A DNA stretch of 64,000 bases from Lutibacter sp. A80 (GTDB taxonomy: Bacteria; Bacteroidota; Bacteroidia; Flavobacteriales; Flavobacteriaceae): positions 2,772,501 to 2,836,500 of the forward strand of contig NZ_CP092480.1 of assembly GCF_022429645.1 (NCBI RefSeq). The letters are read 5' to 3'. The notes under the pieces were generated by a model. That model made no database searches. It saw only the letters and a list, made by a program, of their open reading frames with translations, and was not told where the DNA came from. Below, one piece after another: positions 45,454 to 54,710 of the stretch. The position numbers and the translations under genes are program-made. Positions within the stretch are counted from its first letter, which is position 1; every line of letters begins with the position of its first letter.

Positions 45454-45598
45454 AAAGGCTGTTTAAAAAGTTTAAAAAAACCGTCATTCTGAACTTGTTT
45501 CAGAATCTCATCATACTGAAATCAATCAATATGAGAACTTGAATTGGTGAGTAAATATGTTCAGGTTGACATTAAATTTAACTTTTTAAACAGTCTTT
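45454..45598. repeat. Palindromic MITE/REP-like element, copy 2
   Basis: Imperfect inverted repeat: AAAGGCTGTTTAAAAAGTT at the left (from about 45454) and AACTTTTTAAACAGTCTTT at the right (45580-45598). The interior carries GTCATTCTGAACTTGTTTC, a string I recall as common in dispersed Bacteroidota repeats. The ends resemble the element at 35885-35964. It fills the gap between the LysM gene and GT9 and may terminate both. Confidence 0.65.
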
Positions 45599-45599
45599 A

Positions 45600-46670
45600 T
45601 TATTTAATAGCTTCAAGAATTTTAGTTGTTACTTTTTCTGGAGGAATACTTAACATAACATCTTCATAACCTTCACATACTTTATTACCATAAATAGAAC
45701 AAGGTATATTTGGGTACTTTTTTAAATCGGGTAAAATTGCATTTTCAAAAGGTTGATTAAAAGGAGCAAAACCTGTAAATGGGTGTGTAATTCCCCAAAT
45801 AGTTATGGTGTTTATACCCAACATTGCTGCAAAATGTGCGTTTCCAGAATCCATACTTAACATACAATCTAAATTTGAAATTAAATTTAGTTCTTGTTGT
45901 AGCTTTATCTTTCCCGCAATATTTATTGTATTAGTATATTTAGTAGCAATAGCATCTAAAATTTCAACTTCTTTTTTACCGCCACCAAATAAAAGTATTT
46001 TTAAATTGCTGTTTTTAGATAATTCTGCAATTACTTTTTTCATTAAATCTATTGGGTACATTTTAGAATTGTACTGTGCAAAAGGAGCAATTCCTACCCA
46101 TTTTTCAGATTTAGTGCCTGTAATTTTTAATAGTTCTTTAGAAAGTTGTTTTTTTTCTGGAAAAACTGGATTAGAAATATCTAATTGAAATCCTAAACTT
46201 CTAAAAACATCGGCATACCGTTGGTGTGTAGTTTTTAATTGTTTAAAAACTTTGTTTTTAGTTTGTGTTAGAGCACGTTTTTCACTTCTTCCTTTATTAA
46301 TAAAAGCTACTTTTTTAAATGAAATTTTAAAAAAAGTTCGTAAAACTATAGAGCGTAAAACATTGTGTAAGTCTGCTACGGCATCAATATTTAAAAGTTT
46401 TAATTCTTTATACAATTTATAAATTCCAAAAAAACCTTTGTGTTTATTAGTTACATCTGCAGCAACAAAATTTACATTTTTAATGTCTTTAAATAAGGGT
46501 TTTAAAAATGGCTTAGAAAGCACTGTTATTTTAACATTTGGATGTTGATCAACAAGAGCTCTTAATACTGGAACGGTCATAGCAACATCTCCCATTGCAG
46601 AGAGTCTAATAACCAATAAATGTTTAAAATTATTCAAAATATAACTGCTAATATTAATAATATGCATCAA
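45600..46670 (-). CDS. Glycosyltransferase family 9 (heptosyltransferase-like)
   Basis: 356 residues. The family entry motif LLVIRLSAMGDVAMTVPVLRAL starts at about residue 18; the donor-binding half contains IAPFAQYNSKMYP and the signature SMDSGNAHFAAMLGINTITIWG. GT9 enzymes add heptose or related sugars to the lipopolysaccharide core on the cytoplasmic face of the inner membrane. The first 17 residues (MMHIINISSYILNNFKH) are unusual, and the true start could be any of a few codons downstream of 46670. In many Bacteroidota this gene neighbours a DUF4254 gene; here that gene is 11 kb away. Confidence 0.9.
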   Translation of the reverse strand: MMHIINISSYILNNFKHLLVIRLSAMGDVAMTVPVLRALVDQHPNVKITVLSKPFLKPLFKDIKNVNFVAADVTNKHKGFFGIYKLYKELKLLNIDAVADLHNVLRSIVLRTFFKISFKKVAFINKGRSEKRALTQTKNKVFKQLKTTHQRYADVFRSLGFQLDISNPVFPEKKQLSKELLKITGTKSEKWVGIAPFAQYNSKMYPIDLMKKVIAELSKNSNLKILLFGGGKKEVEILDAIATKYTNTINIAGKIKLQQELNLISNLDCMLSMDSGNAHFAAMLGINTITIWGITHPFTGFAPFNQPFENAILPDLKKYPNIPCSIYGNKVCEGYEDVMLSIPPEKVTTKILEAIK

Positions 46671-46699
46671 AAGTACACAATAGTTTTAGTACAAAAAAC

Positions 46700-46737
46700 T
46701 TGTTACAATTGTATGTAGTTAAATTTGCTTAAATTTG
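46700..46737 (+). promoter_or_regulatory. Tandem -7 boxes upstream of yicC
   Basis: TAAATTTG occurs twice, at 46720-46727 and 46730-46737, both matching TAnnTTTG. A TTG at 46700-46702 is 17 bp upstream of the first, near the expected -33 spacing. The yicC ATG is at 46756. Confidence 0.6.
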
Positions 46738-46755
46738 CCAAAATATTGAAAATAG

Positions 46756-47613
46756 ATGATACAATCAATGACTGGGTACGGCAAGACCGTATTACAACTT
46801 CCAACCAAAAAAATTACGATTGAATTAAAATCGTTAAACAGTAAAAATTTAGATTTAAACGTTCGTATTCCGGCTTATTATAGAGAAAAGGAATTATATA
46901 TTCGTAAAAAACTGGCTAAAGCTTTGGTGAGAGGAAAAGTTGATTTTTCTGTTTTTATTGAGAACAATGGTGTTGAACTTTCGTCTAAAGTAAATGAAAA
47001 TGTTGTAAAAGAATATATGAATCAACTAAGAACTATAGTAGATTCTAGCGAAATTGAATTGCTTAAAATGGCTGTAAAATTACCAGATTCTTTAAAAACT
47101 GAACGCGAAGAATTAGATGCGGAAGAATGGCAACAGATAAACATTGCAATTGAAACAGCGGTTACTGAAATAAAAACATATAGAGTTGACGAAGGAAAAG
47201 CTTTGTTAGAAGATTTTATATTAAGAATTTCAAATATTGAAAATCTGCTTAAAGATGTAGTAAAAGTAGATCCAGAACGTGTTGAGCTTGTTAAAGAGAA
47301 ATTAAGAAAATCTATAGCAGAATTAGAAACTAATATAGATCAAAATAGGTTTGAGCAAGAACTTATTTATTATATTGAAAAATTAGATATTACCGAAGAA
47401 AAAGTTCGATTAAAAAACCATTTAGATTACTTTAAAAAGGCATTAAAATCTGACGACTCTAATGGTAAAAAATTAGGATTTATTACGCAAGAAATTGGTA
47501 GAGAGATAAATACAATTGGTTCTAAATCTAATTTTGCTCCTATGCAAAAATTAGTAGTTCAAATGAAAGATGAACTTGAAAAAATAAAAGAACAAAATTT
47601 AAACGTATTATAG
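46756..47613 (+). CDS. yicC: YicC family endoribonuclease-type protein
   Basis: 285 residues with the family's diagnostic start MIQSMTGYGK and end (FAPMQKLVVQMKDELEKIKEQNLNVL). The middle contains VRGKVDFSVFIEN and the C-terminal block RFEQELIYYIEKLDITEEK. YicC proteins act on RNA in other bacteria, and the gene typically precedes gmk, as here (4-bp gap). Two TAnnTTTG boxes precede it, so it likely heads a yicC-gmk-nadD operon. Confidence 0.93.
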   Translation: MIQSMTGYGKTVLQLPTKKITIELKSLNSKNLDLNVRIPAYYREKELYIRKKLAKALVRGKVDFSVFIENNGVELSSKVNENVVKEYMNQLRTIVDSSEIELLKMAVKLPDSLKTEREELDAEEWQQINIAIETAVTEIKTYRVDEGKALLEDFILRISNIENLLKDVVKVDPERVELVKEKLRKSIAELETNIDQNRFEQELIYYIEKLDITEEKVRLKNHLDYFKKALKSDDSNGKKLGFITQEIGREINTIGSKSNFAPMQKLVVQMKDELEKIKEQNLNVL

Positions 47614-47617
47614 AACC

Positions 47618-48190
47618 ATGCAAAAAGAGGGGAAACTTATTGTTTTTTCGGCACCTTCAGGCTCTGGTAAAACAACAATTGTACATCATTTATTAAAGCA
47701 AAAACAATTAAATTTAGATTTTTCAATTTCGGCAACTTCTCGTCCGCTAAGAGGTAAAGAAATAGATGGAAAAGATTATTATTTTATTTCTGCTGAAGCT
47801 TTTAAAAACCATATAGATAAAGAAGATTTTATAGAGTGGGAAGAGGTTTATACCGATAATTACTACGGAACTTTAAAAAAAGAAGTAGAACGTATTTGGA
47901 AATTAGGAAAGCACGTAATATTTGATATTGATGTTATTGGTGGTTTAAACATAAAAAAACAATTTCCAGAACAAACATTAGCTGTTTTTGTACAACCGCC
48001 ATCTATTGAAGAAATGGAACGCAGGTTAAGAAATAGAAAAACAGACACCGAAGAAAAAATTAAAGAACGCGTAGCAAAAGCATCAAAAGAACTTAATTAT
48101 GCAAAGGATTTTGACGTAATTTTAGTAAATGATAATTTAGAAGATGCAAAAAATGAAGCACATAAATTAATTGAAAACTTTGTAAAATAA
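47618..48190 (+). CDS. gmk: Guanylate kinase
   Basis: 190 residues. Walker A FSAPSGSGKTTIVHHLL, the GMP-binding stretch SATSRPLRGKEIDGKDYYF and EVYTDNYYGTLK are all present. It phosphorylates GMP to GDP in the cytoplasm. It lies in yicC-gmk-nadD; its stop TAA is followed directly by the nadD ATG. Confidence 0.96.
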   Translation: MQKEGKLIVFSAPSGSGKTTIVHHLLKQKQLNLDFSISATSRPLRGKEIDGKDYYFISAEAFKNHIDKEDFIEWEEVYTDNYYGTLKKEVERIWKLGKHVIFDIDVIGGLNIKKQFPEQTLAVFVQPPSIEEMERRLRNRKTDTEEKIKERVAKASKELNYAKDFDVILVNDNLEDAKNEAHKLIENFVK

Positions 48191-48772
48191 ATGAAAGTAG
48201 GATTGTTTTTCGGAACCTTTAATCCAATTCATATTGGGCATTTAATAATTGCAAATTATATGGCCGAATTTTCGGATTTAGATCAAGTTTGGTTTGTAAT
48301 AACACCTTTAAGTCCGTTTAAACAAAAAAAATCTATGTTAGATAATATACATAGGTTAGCAATTGCAGATATTGCTGTTGAAGAATATTCAAAATTAGAA
48401 ACTTCGAACATAGAGTTTAAATTACCGCAACCTAACTATACTATAAATACATTAATTCATATCGAAGAAAAATATCCAAAACACCAATTTTGTTTAATAA
48501 TGGGCGAGGATAATTTAAAAGGGTTTCATAAATGGAAAAATTATGAAACAATTCTTGAAAATTACGAGTTGTATGTGTATCCTAGAATTTCAGAAGGTAC
48601 TGTAGAAAGTGAGTTTTTAAAACATCCACATGTGCATAGAGTAGATGCTCCAATTGTTCAAATCTCATCAACATTTATTAGAAAAAGTATCAAAGAAAAA
48701 AAAGATATTAGAATTATGTTGACACCAAATGTGTGGAAATATATAGACGAAATGAATTTTTATAGAAAGTAA
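48191..48772 (+). CDS. nadD: Nicotinate-nucleotide adenylyltransferase
   Basis: 193 residues. The nucleotidyltransferase entry motif GLFFGTFNPIHIGHLIIA contains the HxGH-type signature, and ISSTFIRKSI is the C-terminal ATP-binding motif. It makes deamido-NAD from nicotinate mononucleotide and ATP. It is last in yicC-gmk-nadD with no gap after gmk. Confidence 0.96.
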   Translation: MKVGLFFGTFNPIHIGHLIIANYMAEFSDLDQVWFVITPLSPFKQKKSMLDNIHRLAIADIAVEEYSKLETSNIEFKLPQPNYTINTLIHIEEKYPKHQFCLIMGEDNLKGFHKWKNYETILENYELYVYPRISEGTVESEFLKHPHVHRVDAPIVQISSTFIRKSIKEKKDIRIMLTPNVWKYIDEMNFYRK

Positions 48773-48835
48773 TTTTGGCTTAGATTTAACACTCAAATAG
48801 GTGCCTACTAAAATTAATTAAACAAATTTTCGTTG

Positions 48836-48843
48836 TATATTTG
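48836..48843 (+). promoter_or_regulatory. -7 promoter box before the M23-GH3 pair
   Basis: TATATTTG matches TAnnTTTG and is 14 bp before the M23 gene start (48858). No good TTG at -33 was found, so the box is a candidate only. Confidence 0.45.
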
Positions 48844-48857
48844 TTTTAATTCAAACT

Positions 48858-49727
48858 ATGGCAGAAAAACCTAAAAATAGAGGGAAATTTAGACAAAAAT
48901 TAATAAATAAATACCGTTTAGTGGTTTTAAATGAAGATACTTTTGAAGAAAAGTTATCGTTTAAATTAACTAGATTAAATGTATTTATTTTTGGAGGTTT
49001 ATTTTCTATTTTATTAATTGTTGGAACCATATTTTTAATTGCTTTTACCCAACTAAGAGAATACATTCCTGGATATTCTTCAACTAAATTAAAGCGAGAA
49101 GCAACCCAACTAATATATAAAACAGATTCTTTAGAGCAAGTTCTAAAAGTTAATAATATATACATTCAAAAAGTTAGAGATTTGTTAACTGGAGAAATAA
49201 CCGAAGTTCAATTCGATAAAGACTCCGTATTAGAATCCATACATTTTGATAAAGATTCTATGAATCTTAACCCTTCAGAAGCAGATTTAGAATTTAGATT
49301 AGACGTAGAAAGAGCTGATAGGTATAGCATTTTTGATGAAGCAACTAAAAAAGCAGATATTGTGTTTTTTGCTCCTGTAGTAGGAACTTTAACAGATGGG
49401 TATAACCCAAAAACAAAACATTTTGCAGTAGATATTGCTGTAGAAATGGGAACTCCTGTTAAATCTGTTGCCGACGGAACGGTAATTTTTGCTGCTTGGA
49501 CTTCAGAAACTGGACATGTTATTATTGTAAAGCATTCTGGTGGTTTTATATCTGTTTATAAACACAATACAGCAATTCATAAAGAGCAAGGCGATTTAGT
49601 AAAATCGGGAGAAGTAATCGCTTCTGCAGGAAACAGTGGTGAGTTTAGTACAGGACCACATTTACATTTCGAATTATGGAATGAAGGATATCCCGTTAAT
49701 CCTGTTAATTATATTGATTTTGAATAA
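48858..49727 (+). CDS. M23 family metallopeptidase, membrane-anchored
   Basis: 289 residues. A cytoplasmic basic N-terminus (EKPKNRGKFRQKLINKYR) and one transmembrane helix (about 38-62, FIFGGLFSILLIVGTIFLIAF) are followed by a coiled segment and an M23 domain with KHFAVDIAV and GPHLHFELW, so all metal ligands are canonical here. It should cleave peptidoglycan cross-bridges or activate partners from the inner-membrane side. The GH3 gene follows after 2 bp on the same transcript. Contrast with the other M23 protein in this window, which has a Cys in the HxH motif. Confidence 0.93.
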   Translation: MAEKPKNRGKFRQKLINKYRLVVLNEDTFEEKLSFKLTRLNVFIFGGLFSILLIVGTIFLIAFTQLREYIPGYSSTKLKREATQLIYKTDSLEQVLKVNNIYIQKVRDLLTGEITEVQFDKDSVLESIHFDKDSMNLNPSEADLEFRLDVERADRYSIFDEATKKADIVFFAPVVGTLTDGYNPKTKHFAVDIAVEMGTPVKSVADGTVIFAAWTSETGHVIIVKHSGGFISVYKHNTAIHKEQGDLVKSGEVIASAGNSGEFSTGPHLHFELWNEGYPVNPVNYIDFE

Positions 49728-49729
49728 CT

Positions 49730-51226
49730 ATGAGTATTAAATCTATTTTAGCAAAACCTTTTGCAAAACTTGTAACAAATAAATTTTATAAAGAAAGTAA
49801 TAACTCGGTTCAAGTTCAGCAAAAAGTATTTAATAAATTAATTGTAAAAGCAAAAAATACAGCTTTTGGAAAAGATCATAATTTTGATAAAATTCAAAAT
49901 TATCAAGACTTTAAAAGTCAAGTTCCAATTAGAGATTATGAAGCTTTAAAACCATATATAGATAGAGTTGTAGCTGGAGAATCTGATGTGTTATGGAAAG
50001 GAAAACCCCTATATTTTGCTAAAACTTCGGGTACAACTTCAGGTACAAAATACATTCCTTTAACAAAAGAATCTATGCCAATGCATATAAATGCGGCAAA
50101 AAATTCACTTTTACTGTATATAAACGAAACTAAAAATACAGACTTCTTAAATGGTAAAATGATTTTTTTACAAGGAAGTCCAGAATTAAAAGAAAAAAAC
50201 GGAATTAATGTAGGTAGGTTATCTGGTATAACGGCACATTATATTCCTCAGTATTTAACAAAAAACAGACTGCCAAGTTGGGAAACCAATTGTATTGAAG
50301 ATTGGGAGCAAAAGATTGAAGCAATTATAGATGAAACTATAAATGAAGATATGACACTTATAGGAGGTATACCGCCTTGGGTGCAAATGTATTTTGAAAG
50401 AATTGTAGCACGTACAGGAAAAAAAGTAGGAGAGGTTTTTCCAAACTTTAATTTATTTGCTTACGGTGGTGTTAATTTTGAACCTTACAGAAATAAGTTT
50501 GAAGAATTGATAGGTAGAAAAATTGATGCAATTGAAATGTATCCTGCTTCTGAAGGTTTTATTGCCTACCAAGATTCTCAAAATGAAAAAGCTATGATGC
50601 TTTTAGTGAATAATGGAATGTTTTATGAATTTATTCCTTCTGAAGAATTTTTTAATGAAAATCCAACAAGAATTTCATTAGCAGATGTTAAGTTAGGTGT
50701 AAATTATGTTATTATTTTAAATACAAACGCTGGTCTTTGGGGGTATAATATTGGAGATACCATAGAGTTTTTATCAATTAACCCACCAAGAATTGTAGTT
50801 ACAGGAAGAATAAAACATTTTATTTCTGCATTTGGAGAACATGTAATTGGTAAAGAAATTGAAGATTCTATAAATGCACATACCGTTGATACCGAAATTA
50901 GTGTTAGCGAATTTACAGTTGCACCGCAAATAACACCAGAAACAGGCTTACCATACCACGAATGGTTTATAGAATTTGATAAAAAGCCAACTGATATTGA
51001 AGATTTTGCAAAAAAAATAGACGCTACTTTACAACAACAGAATAGCTATTATTTAGACTTAATAGTTGGTAAAATTTTACAACCTTTAAAAATTACAGTG
51101 ATTGAAAAAGGTGGTTTTAATAAGTATATGAAATCGGTTGGAAAATTAGGTGGACAAAATAAAGTACCACGTTTATCTAATGATCGAAAAATTGCAGATG
51201 CATTAACAGAGTTTAAAGAAAAATAA
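49730..51226 (+). CDS. GH3 auxin-responsive promoter family protein
   Basis: 498 residues of the GH3 fold, an ANL-related acyl-adenylating family. The ATP loop is KTSGTTSGTKYIPLT, and GGVNFEPY, EMYPASEGF and GRIKHFISAFGEH are further family motifs. Plant GH3 enzymes conjugate amino acids to acyl substrates; bacterial members are uncharacterised as far as I know, so the acyl-amide synthetase role is inferred from the fold. It is coupled to an M23 peptidase gene and closed by a terminator at 51282. Confidence 0.9.
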   Translation: MSIKSILAKPFAKLVTNKFYKESNNSVQVQQKVFNKLIVKAKNTAFGKDHNFDKIQNYQDFKSQVPIRDYEALKPYIDRVVAGESDVLWKGKPLYFAKTSGTTSGTKYIPLTKESMPMHINAAKNSLLLYINETKNTDFLNGKMIFLQGSPELKEKNGINVGRLSGITAHYIPQYLTKNRLPSWETNCIEDWEQKIEAIIDETINEDMTLIGGIPPWVQMYFERIVARTGKKVGEVFPNFNLFAYGGVNFEPYRNKFEELIGRKIDAIEMYPASEGFIAYQDSQNEKAMMLLVNNGMFYEFIPSEEFFNENPTRISLADVKLGVNYVIILNTNAGLWGYNIGDTIEFLSINPPRIVVTGRIKHFISAFGEHVIGKEIEDSINAHTVDTEISVSEFTVAPQITPETGLPYHEWFIEFDKKPTDIEDFAKKIDATLQQQNSYYLDLIVGKILQPLKITVIEKGGFNKYMKSVGKLGGQNKVPRLSNDRKIADALTEFKEK

Positions 51227-51281
51227 TTATTTAACTACAGTAGTAGTTTAGGCTACTTAATTTTAGATATTATTAGTAAAT

Positions 51282-51314
51282 AAAAAAGGGATTGCAATTT
51301 GCAATCCCTTTTTC
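51282..51314. terminator. Bidirectional intrinsic terminator
   Basis: AAAAAGGGATTGCA (51283-51296) pairs with TGCAATCCCTTTTT (51300-51313), loop ATT. It lies between the convergent GH3 and mscL genes. Confidence 0.9.
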
Positions 51315-51349
51315 GAATTAAAGAAAGTTTGGTTAAATTTCTTTAGTTA

Positions 51350-51760
51350 TTATTTTTTAGCTAATAAATCTCTAATTTCAGCTAATAAATCTTCTTGAGA
51401 AGGTCCTTTTGGAGCTTCTGGAGCTGGTTCTTCTTTTTTCTTAGTTGCATTTACACCTTTTACAACCATAAACATTACAAAAGCAACAATTATAAAATCA
51501 ATTACATTTGTTAAAAAATCTCCATATAGTACAGCTACTTCACCTACAACTTTTCCAGCTTCATCAGCAACCCCTTCTTTTACAATATATTTTAAATCTT
51601 TTAAGTCAGAATTAAATATTAAACCAATTAGTGGAGAAACAATACCTCCTGTAAATGAAGTTACAACACTTTTAAATGCGGCACCCATTACAAAACCTAC
51701 TGCAATATCAATAAGGTTTCCCTTCATTGCAAAGTCCTTGAATTCTTTTAACATTCCCAT
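51350..51760 (-). CDS. mscL: Large-conductance mechanosensitive channel
   Basis: 136 residues. The N-terminal FKDFAMKGNLIDIAVGFVMGAAF is the MscL signature and first membrane helix; a second helix (FLTNVIDFIIVAFVMFMVV) and a cytoplasmic helical bundle (SQEDLLAEIRDLLAK) follow. It releases solutes on hypo-osmotic shock. Length is normal. It is transcribed alone toward the terminator at 51282. Confidence 0.96.
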   Translation of the reverse strand: MGMLKEFKDFAMKGNLIDIAVGFVMGAAFKSVVTSFTGGIVSPLIGLIFNSDLKDLKYIVKEGVADEAGKVVGEVAVLYGDFLTNVIDFIIVAFVMFMVVKGVNATKKKEEPAPEAPKGPSQEDLLAEIRDLLAKK

Positions 51761-51818
51761 TTTTTTAATTTTAGTTAATTATTAAGTTGCCGCTAATGTA
51801 ATAAATTTTTTTATTTCT

Positions 51819-52928
51819 TTAACACTTTTTTAACACGCGTCTTATTCTTTGTGAAATTGCGGTTAGAATTTCATACGGAATTGTGTGTATTTTTTCGGCT
51901 AATGTTTCAATATGGAATTGGTCTTTATAAACTATAACTTCATCTCCTTCAAGGCAATCTATAGTTGTAACATCAACCATTATCATGTCCATACAAACAT
52001 TTCCAAGAATAGGAGCTTTTGTGTTGTTAATATAAACAAATCCTTTTCCATTATGTAATTGTCTAGAAATTCCATCAGCATGTCCAATTGGTATTGTTGC
52101 TGTTTTTATAGTTGAATCGGCTTTAAAAGCACGGTTGTAACCTATGGTTTCTCCTTTTTCAATAGTATGAATTTGAGAGATTACAGATTTTAAAGTCAAT
52201 ACATTTTTTAATTGTTTGGTGTATTTGTCTTCATTTCCAAAACCAAATAAACCAATTCCTAGACGTACCATATCAAATTGCGCTTCCTTAGCATAATTTA
52301 TAATACCTGAGGTATTTAGCATATGTTTAAAAGGTATATTTGGTAATTTACTGGTAAGTTCTGCAGCTAGTGTATTAAAAGTAGTAATTTGTTGTAAGGT
52401 AAATGCACGCTCATTTAAATCTTCACTTGCAGCTATATGAGAAAAAACAGAAGCTACTTTTACAGCAGTTTGGTTATTTATTATGGTTGCAATTTTAGAA
52501 ATATCTTTTTTAGTAAAACCCAATCTGTTTAAACCAGTATTAAATTTTATATGAATAGGGTAATTTTTAAGATTTAAAGTAGATGCAGTGTCTATAAAAG
52601 CATTTAAAATATTGGTGCTATAAATATTAGGCTCTAAATTAAAGCGAATTATTTTTTCAATATTTACTTTTTGAGGGTGTAGTACTAAAATAGGTGTTTT
52701 AATGCCTGCGTTGCGTAGTGCAATACCTTCATCAAGGTAAGCAACAGCAAAATAAGCTGCTTTTGGTGCTAAAAATTTTGCAATTTCAATAGCGCTTGAT
52801 CCGTAACCAAAAGCTTTAACTACAATAAGTGTTTTGGTAGATGGTTTAAGTTTAGATTTGAAAAATTCTAGATTAAAATCAATAGCATTTAAATCTATTT
52901 CAAGCACAGAAACGTGGTTATTTTCCAT
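51819..52928 (-). CDS. alr: Alanine racemase
   Basis: 369 residues. The PLP-lysine motif lies in [18 protein letters not shown], and the second-domain signature [13 protein letters not shown] is intact. It makes D-alanine for peptidoglycan in the cytoplasm. It is stand-alone, not fused to MurF as in some Bacteroidota. Its start overlaps the end of tdk by 11 bp (52918-52928), so the two genes are translationally coupled. Confidence 0.95.
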   Translation of the reverse strand: MENNHVSVLEIDLNAIDFNLEFFKSKLKPSTKTLIVVKAFGYGSSAIEIAKFLAPKAAYFAVAYLDEGIALRNAGIKTPILVLHPQKVNIEKIIRFNLEPNIYSTNILNAFIDTASTLNLKNYPIHIKFNTGLNRLGFTKKDISKIATIINNQTAVKVASVFSHIAASEDLNERAFTLQQITTFNTLAAELTSKLPNIPFKHMLNTSGIINYAKEAQFDMVRLGIGLFGFGNEDKYTKQLKNVLTLKSVISQIHTIEKGETIGYNRAFKADSTIKTATIPIGHADGISRQLHNGKGFVYINNTKAPILGNVCMDMIMVDVTTIDCLEGDEVIVYKDQFHIETLAEKIHTIPYEILTAISQRIRRVLKKC

Positions 52929-53535
52929 TTTTAAGTTGTTCTGCTTTTTTCTTTTTTTCCTCTTGTATAACTTTGTAATATGCTGCCCTGCTTAAGGGTT
53001 CATATTCTTGAGTTTCACCTAATAGCACTAAAGCATCACTAGTAGCAGTTCTATGGCTATAATGTGCTAAATTTCCTGTACGTGTGCAAACGGCATGTAC
53101 TTTGGTTACATATTCTGCTGTTGCCATTAGGGCAGGCATCGGTCCAAACGGATTTCCTTTAAAATCCATATCTAGTCCTGCAACAATTACACGAATTCCT
53201 CGGTTTGCTAAATCGTTACAAACAGCAACAATTTCATCATCAAAAAACTGAGCTTCATCAATACCAACAACATCAACATCTGTGGCTAAAAGTCTAATAT
53301 TTCCAGAAGATGGTACTGGTGTTGAACGTATTTCATTAGAATCATGAGATACCACTTTTTCTTCGTCGTATCTTGTGTCTATTTCGGGTTTAAAAATCTC
53401 TACTTTTTGCTTTGCAAACTGGGCGCGTTTTAGTCTTCGTATTAGTTCTTCTGTTTTACCAGAAAACATAGAGCCACAAATAACTTCTATCCAGCCAAAT
53501 TGTTCGGTATGATTTACTGTATTTTCAAGAAACAT
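52918..53535 (-). CDS. tdk: Thymidine kinase (type II) lacking the usual zinc-binding cysteines
   Basis: 205 residues. The P-loop GSMFSGKT (residues 21-28) and the DEAQFFDDE catalytic region identify type II thymidine kinase. In most relatives a structural zinc is bound by two CxxC-like pairs; here the first is CTRT and the second region reads PLSRAAYY, so only one candidate Cys is left. The lasso domain may fold without zinc, as I recall for other Bacteroidota sequences. It phosphorylates thymidine to dTMP. First gene of tdk-alr. Confidence 0.93.
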   Translation of the reverse strand: MFLENTVNHTEQFGWIEVICGSMFSGKTEELIRRLKRAQFAKQKVEIFKPEIDTRYDEEKVVSHDSNEIRSTPVPSSGNIRLLATDVDVVGIDEAQFFDDEIVAVCNDLANRGIRVIVAGLDMDFKGNPFGPMPALMATAEYVTKVHAVCTRTGNLAHYSHRTATSDALVLLGETQEYEPLSRAAYYKVIQEEKKKKAEQLKNGK

Positions 53536-53713
53536 TTTGTAATTTCACGCTTCAAAGGTTATTGTATTTTTTTATTTATAACCGAATGTAATACTTAATA
53601 GTATTTTTTTTCGAATTAAATTGTTTAATTTGTAATGCAGAAATTACTGTTTTTCTGAATTCGTACAAATTTATTAAAAATAACATATCAATAATCAATA
53701 AAGATATCAACTT

Positions 53714-54538
53714 ATGCACAAAAAATTAGAAGCTGAATTAGAGCATCTGGCACATAGTATTTTAGAACTAAAAAATAACGATGTAACTATTTTGCATAAA
53801 AAAGCACAAGCTATCTACGAAAAATTGACAATTTTAAAGTTTGTTGAAGAAAATTTAAATAGTATTGGAGATTTTGAAATAGCTGAGGAGCTTGAAAAAG
53901 TAGAGAAAAGCGAAACAGTTGATGAGGTTGTTGAAACGGTTGAAGCAACAGAAAAAGTAAAAGAAACTATAACTACTATTATTGAAGAACCTGAAATTGT
54001 TAAAACGGTTGAATCTATAATTGAAGTAACAAAAGAACAGGAAAAAGAACAGGATTTAACCTTAGAACAAGAAACGGCATTTTCTATTGAAGATATTCCA
54101 GATACTCCAGATATTCCAAAGGAAACATCAACAGTTATTTCTGAAAAAACTGAAGACCCTAAATCAGCTACATTAGAAGAAGAATTTAAAGATGCTATTT
54201 CTGCCGATGTTGCAACAAATCTTTTTGAAAAAGCAACTAAAGAAAATCCAGTTGTTGAAGAGACTCCTGTAGTTACAGAAAAAAAACGTTCTATAAACGA
54301 TACGTTATTTAAAAATAATTTACAAATAGGTTTAAACGATAGAATAGCATTTGTAAAACATTTATTTGAAGGAAGCCAAGAAGATTTTAACCGAGTTTTA
54401 TCACAATTAAATTCATTTAAAACTGAAACGGAAGCTAAAGATTTTCTAAATAATTTTGTGAAACCAGATTATAATTGGAGCGATAAAAGTGAATATGAAC
54501 AACGTTTAATAGATCTTATAGAGCGTAAGTTTTTATAA
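53714..54538 (+). CDS. Conserved hypothetical acidic protein
   Basis: 274 residues, not recognised as an enzyme. A helical N-terminus (about 1-65, LEAELEHLAHSILELKNND) leads into a long acidic, Glu/Thr/Val-rich low-complexity middle (about 70-195) and a compact C-terminal domain (about 195-274, FKNNLQIGLNDRIAFVKHLFEGSQ... ending EYEQRLIDLIERKF). The C-terminal part looks structured and resembles a conserved flavobacterial domain found beside tdk/alr-type genes. No signal peptide or membrane segment, so cytoplasmic. Function unknown. A palindrome 13 bp downstream can serve as terminator. Confidence 0.75.
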   Translation: MHKKLEAELEHLAHSILELKNNDVTILHKKAQAIYEKLTILKFVEENLNSIGDFEIAEELEKVEKSETVDEVVETVEATEKVKETITTIIEEPEIVKTVESIIEVTKEQEKEQDLTLEQETAFSIEDIPDTPDIPKETSTVISEKTEDPKSATLEEEFKDAISADVATNLFEKATKENPVVEETPVVTEKKRSINDTLFKNNLQIGLNDRIAFVKHLFEGSQEDFNRVLSQLNSFKTETEAKDFLNNFVKPDYNWSDKSEYEQRLIDLIERKFL

Positions 54539-54550
54539 TATTAATATACT

Positions 54551-54670
54551 AAACCTAACAGGTTTCTAAAACCTGTTAGGTTTGTGTTTGTTTAAAACAA
54601 TTCTGCATTTTAAGGTTTTATAGGTTGATTTTTAAGTCTAACAAGTTTCTAAAGCTTGTTAGGTTTTCAA
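54551..54670. repeat. REP-like palindromic unit on the left side of the RAYT gene
   Basis: Hairpin 1 is perfect: AAACCTAACAGGTTT (54551-54565), loop CTA, AAACCTGTTAGGTTT (54569-54583). Hairpin 2 is CTAACAAGTTT (54638-54648), loop CTA, AAGCTTGTTAG (54652-54662) with one G-U pair. The spacer between them (containing CATTTTAAGGTTTTATAGG) recurs right of the transposase. Confidence 0.9.
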
Positions 54671-54710
54671 TACAGATTTTTGTAGTTTAATTTATTAAAT
54701 TAAAAAAGCT

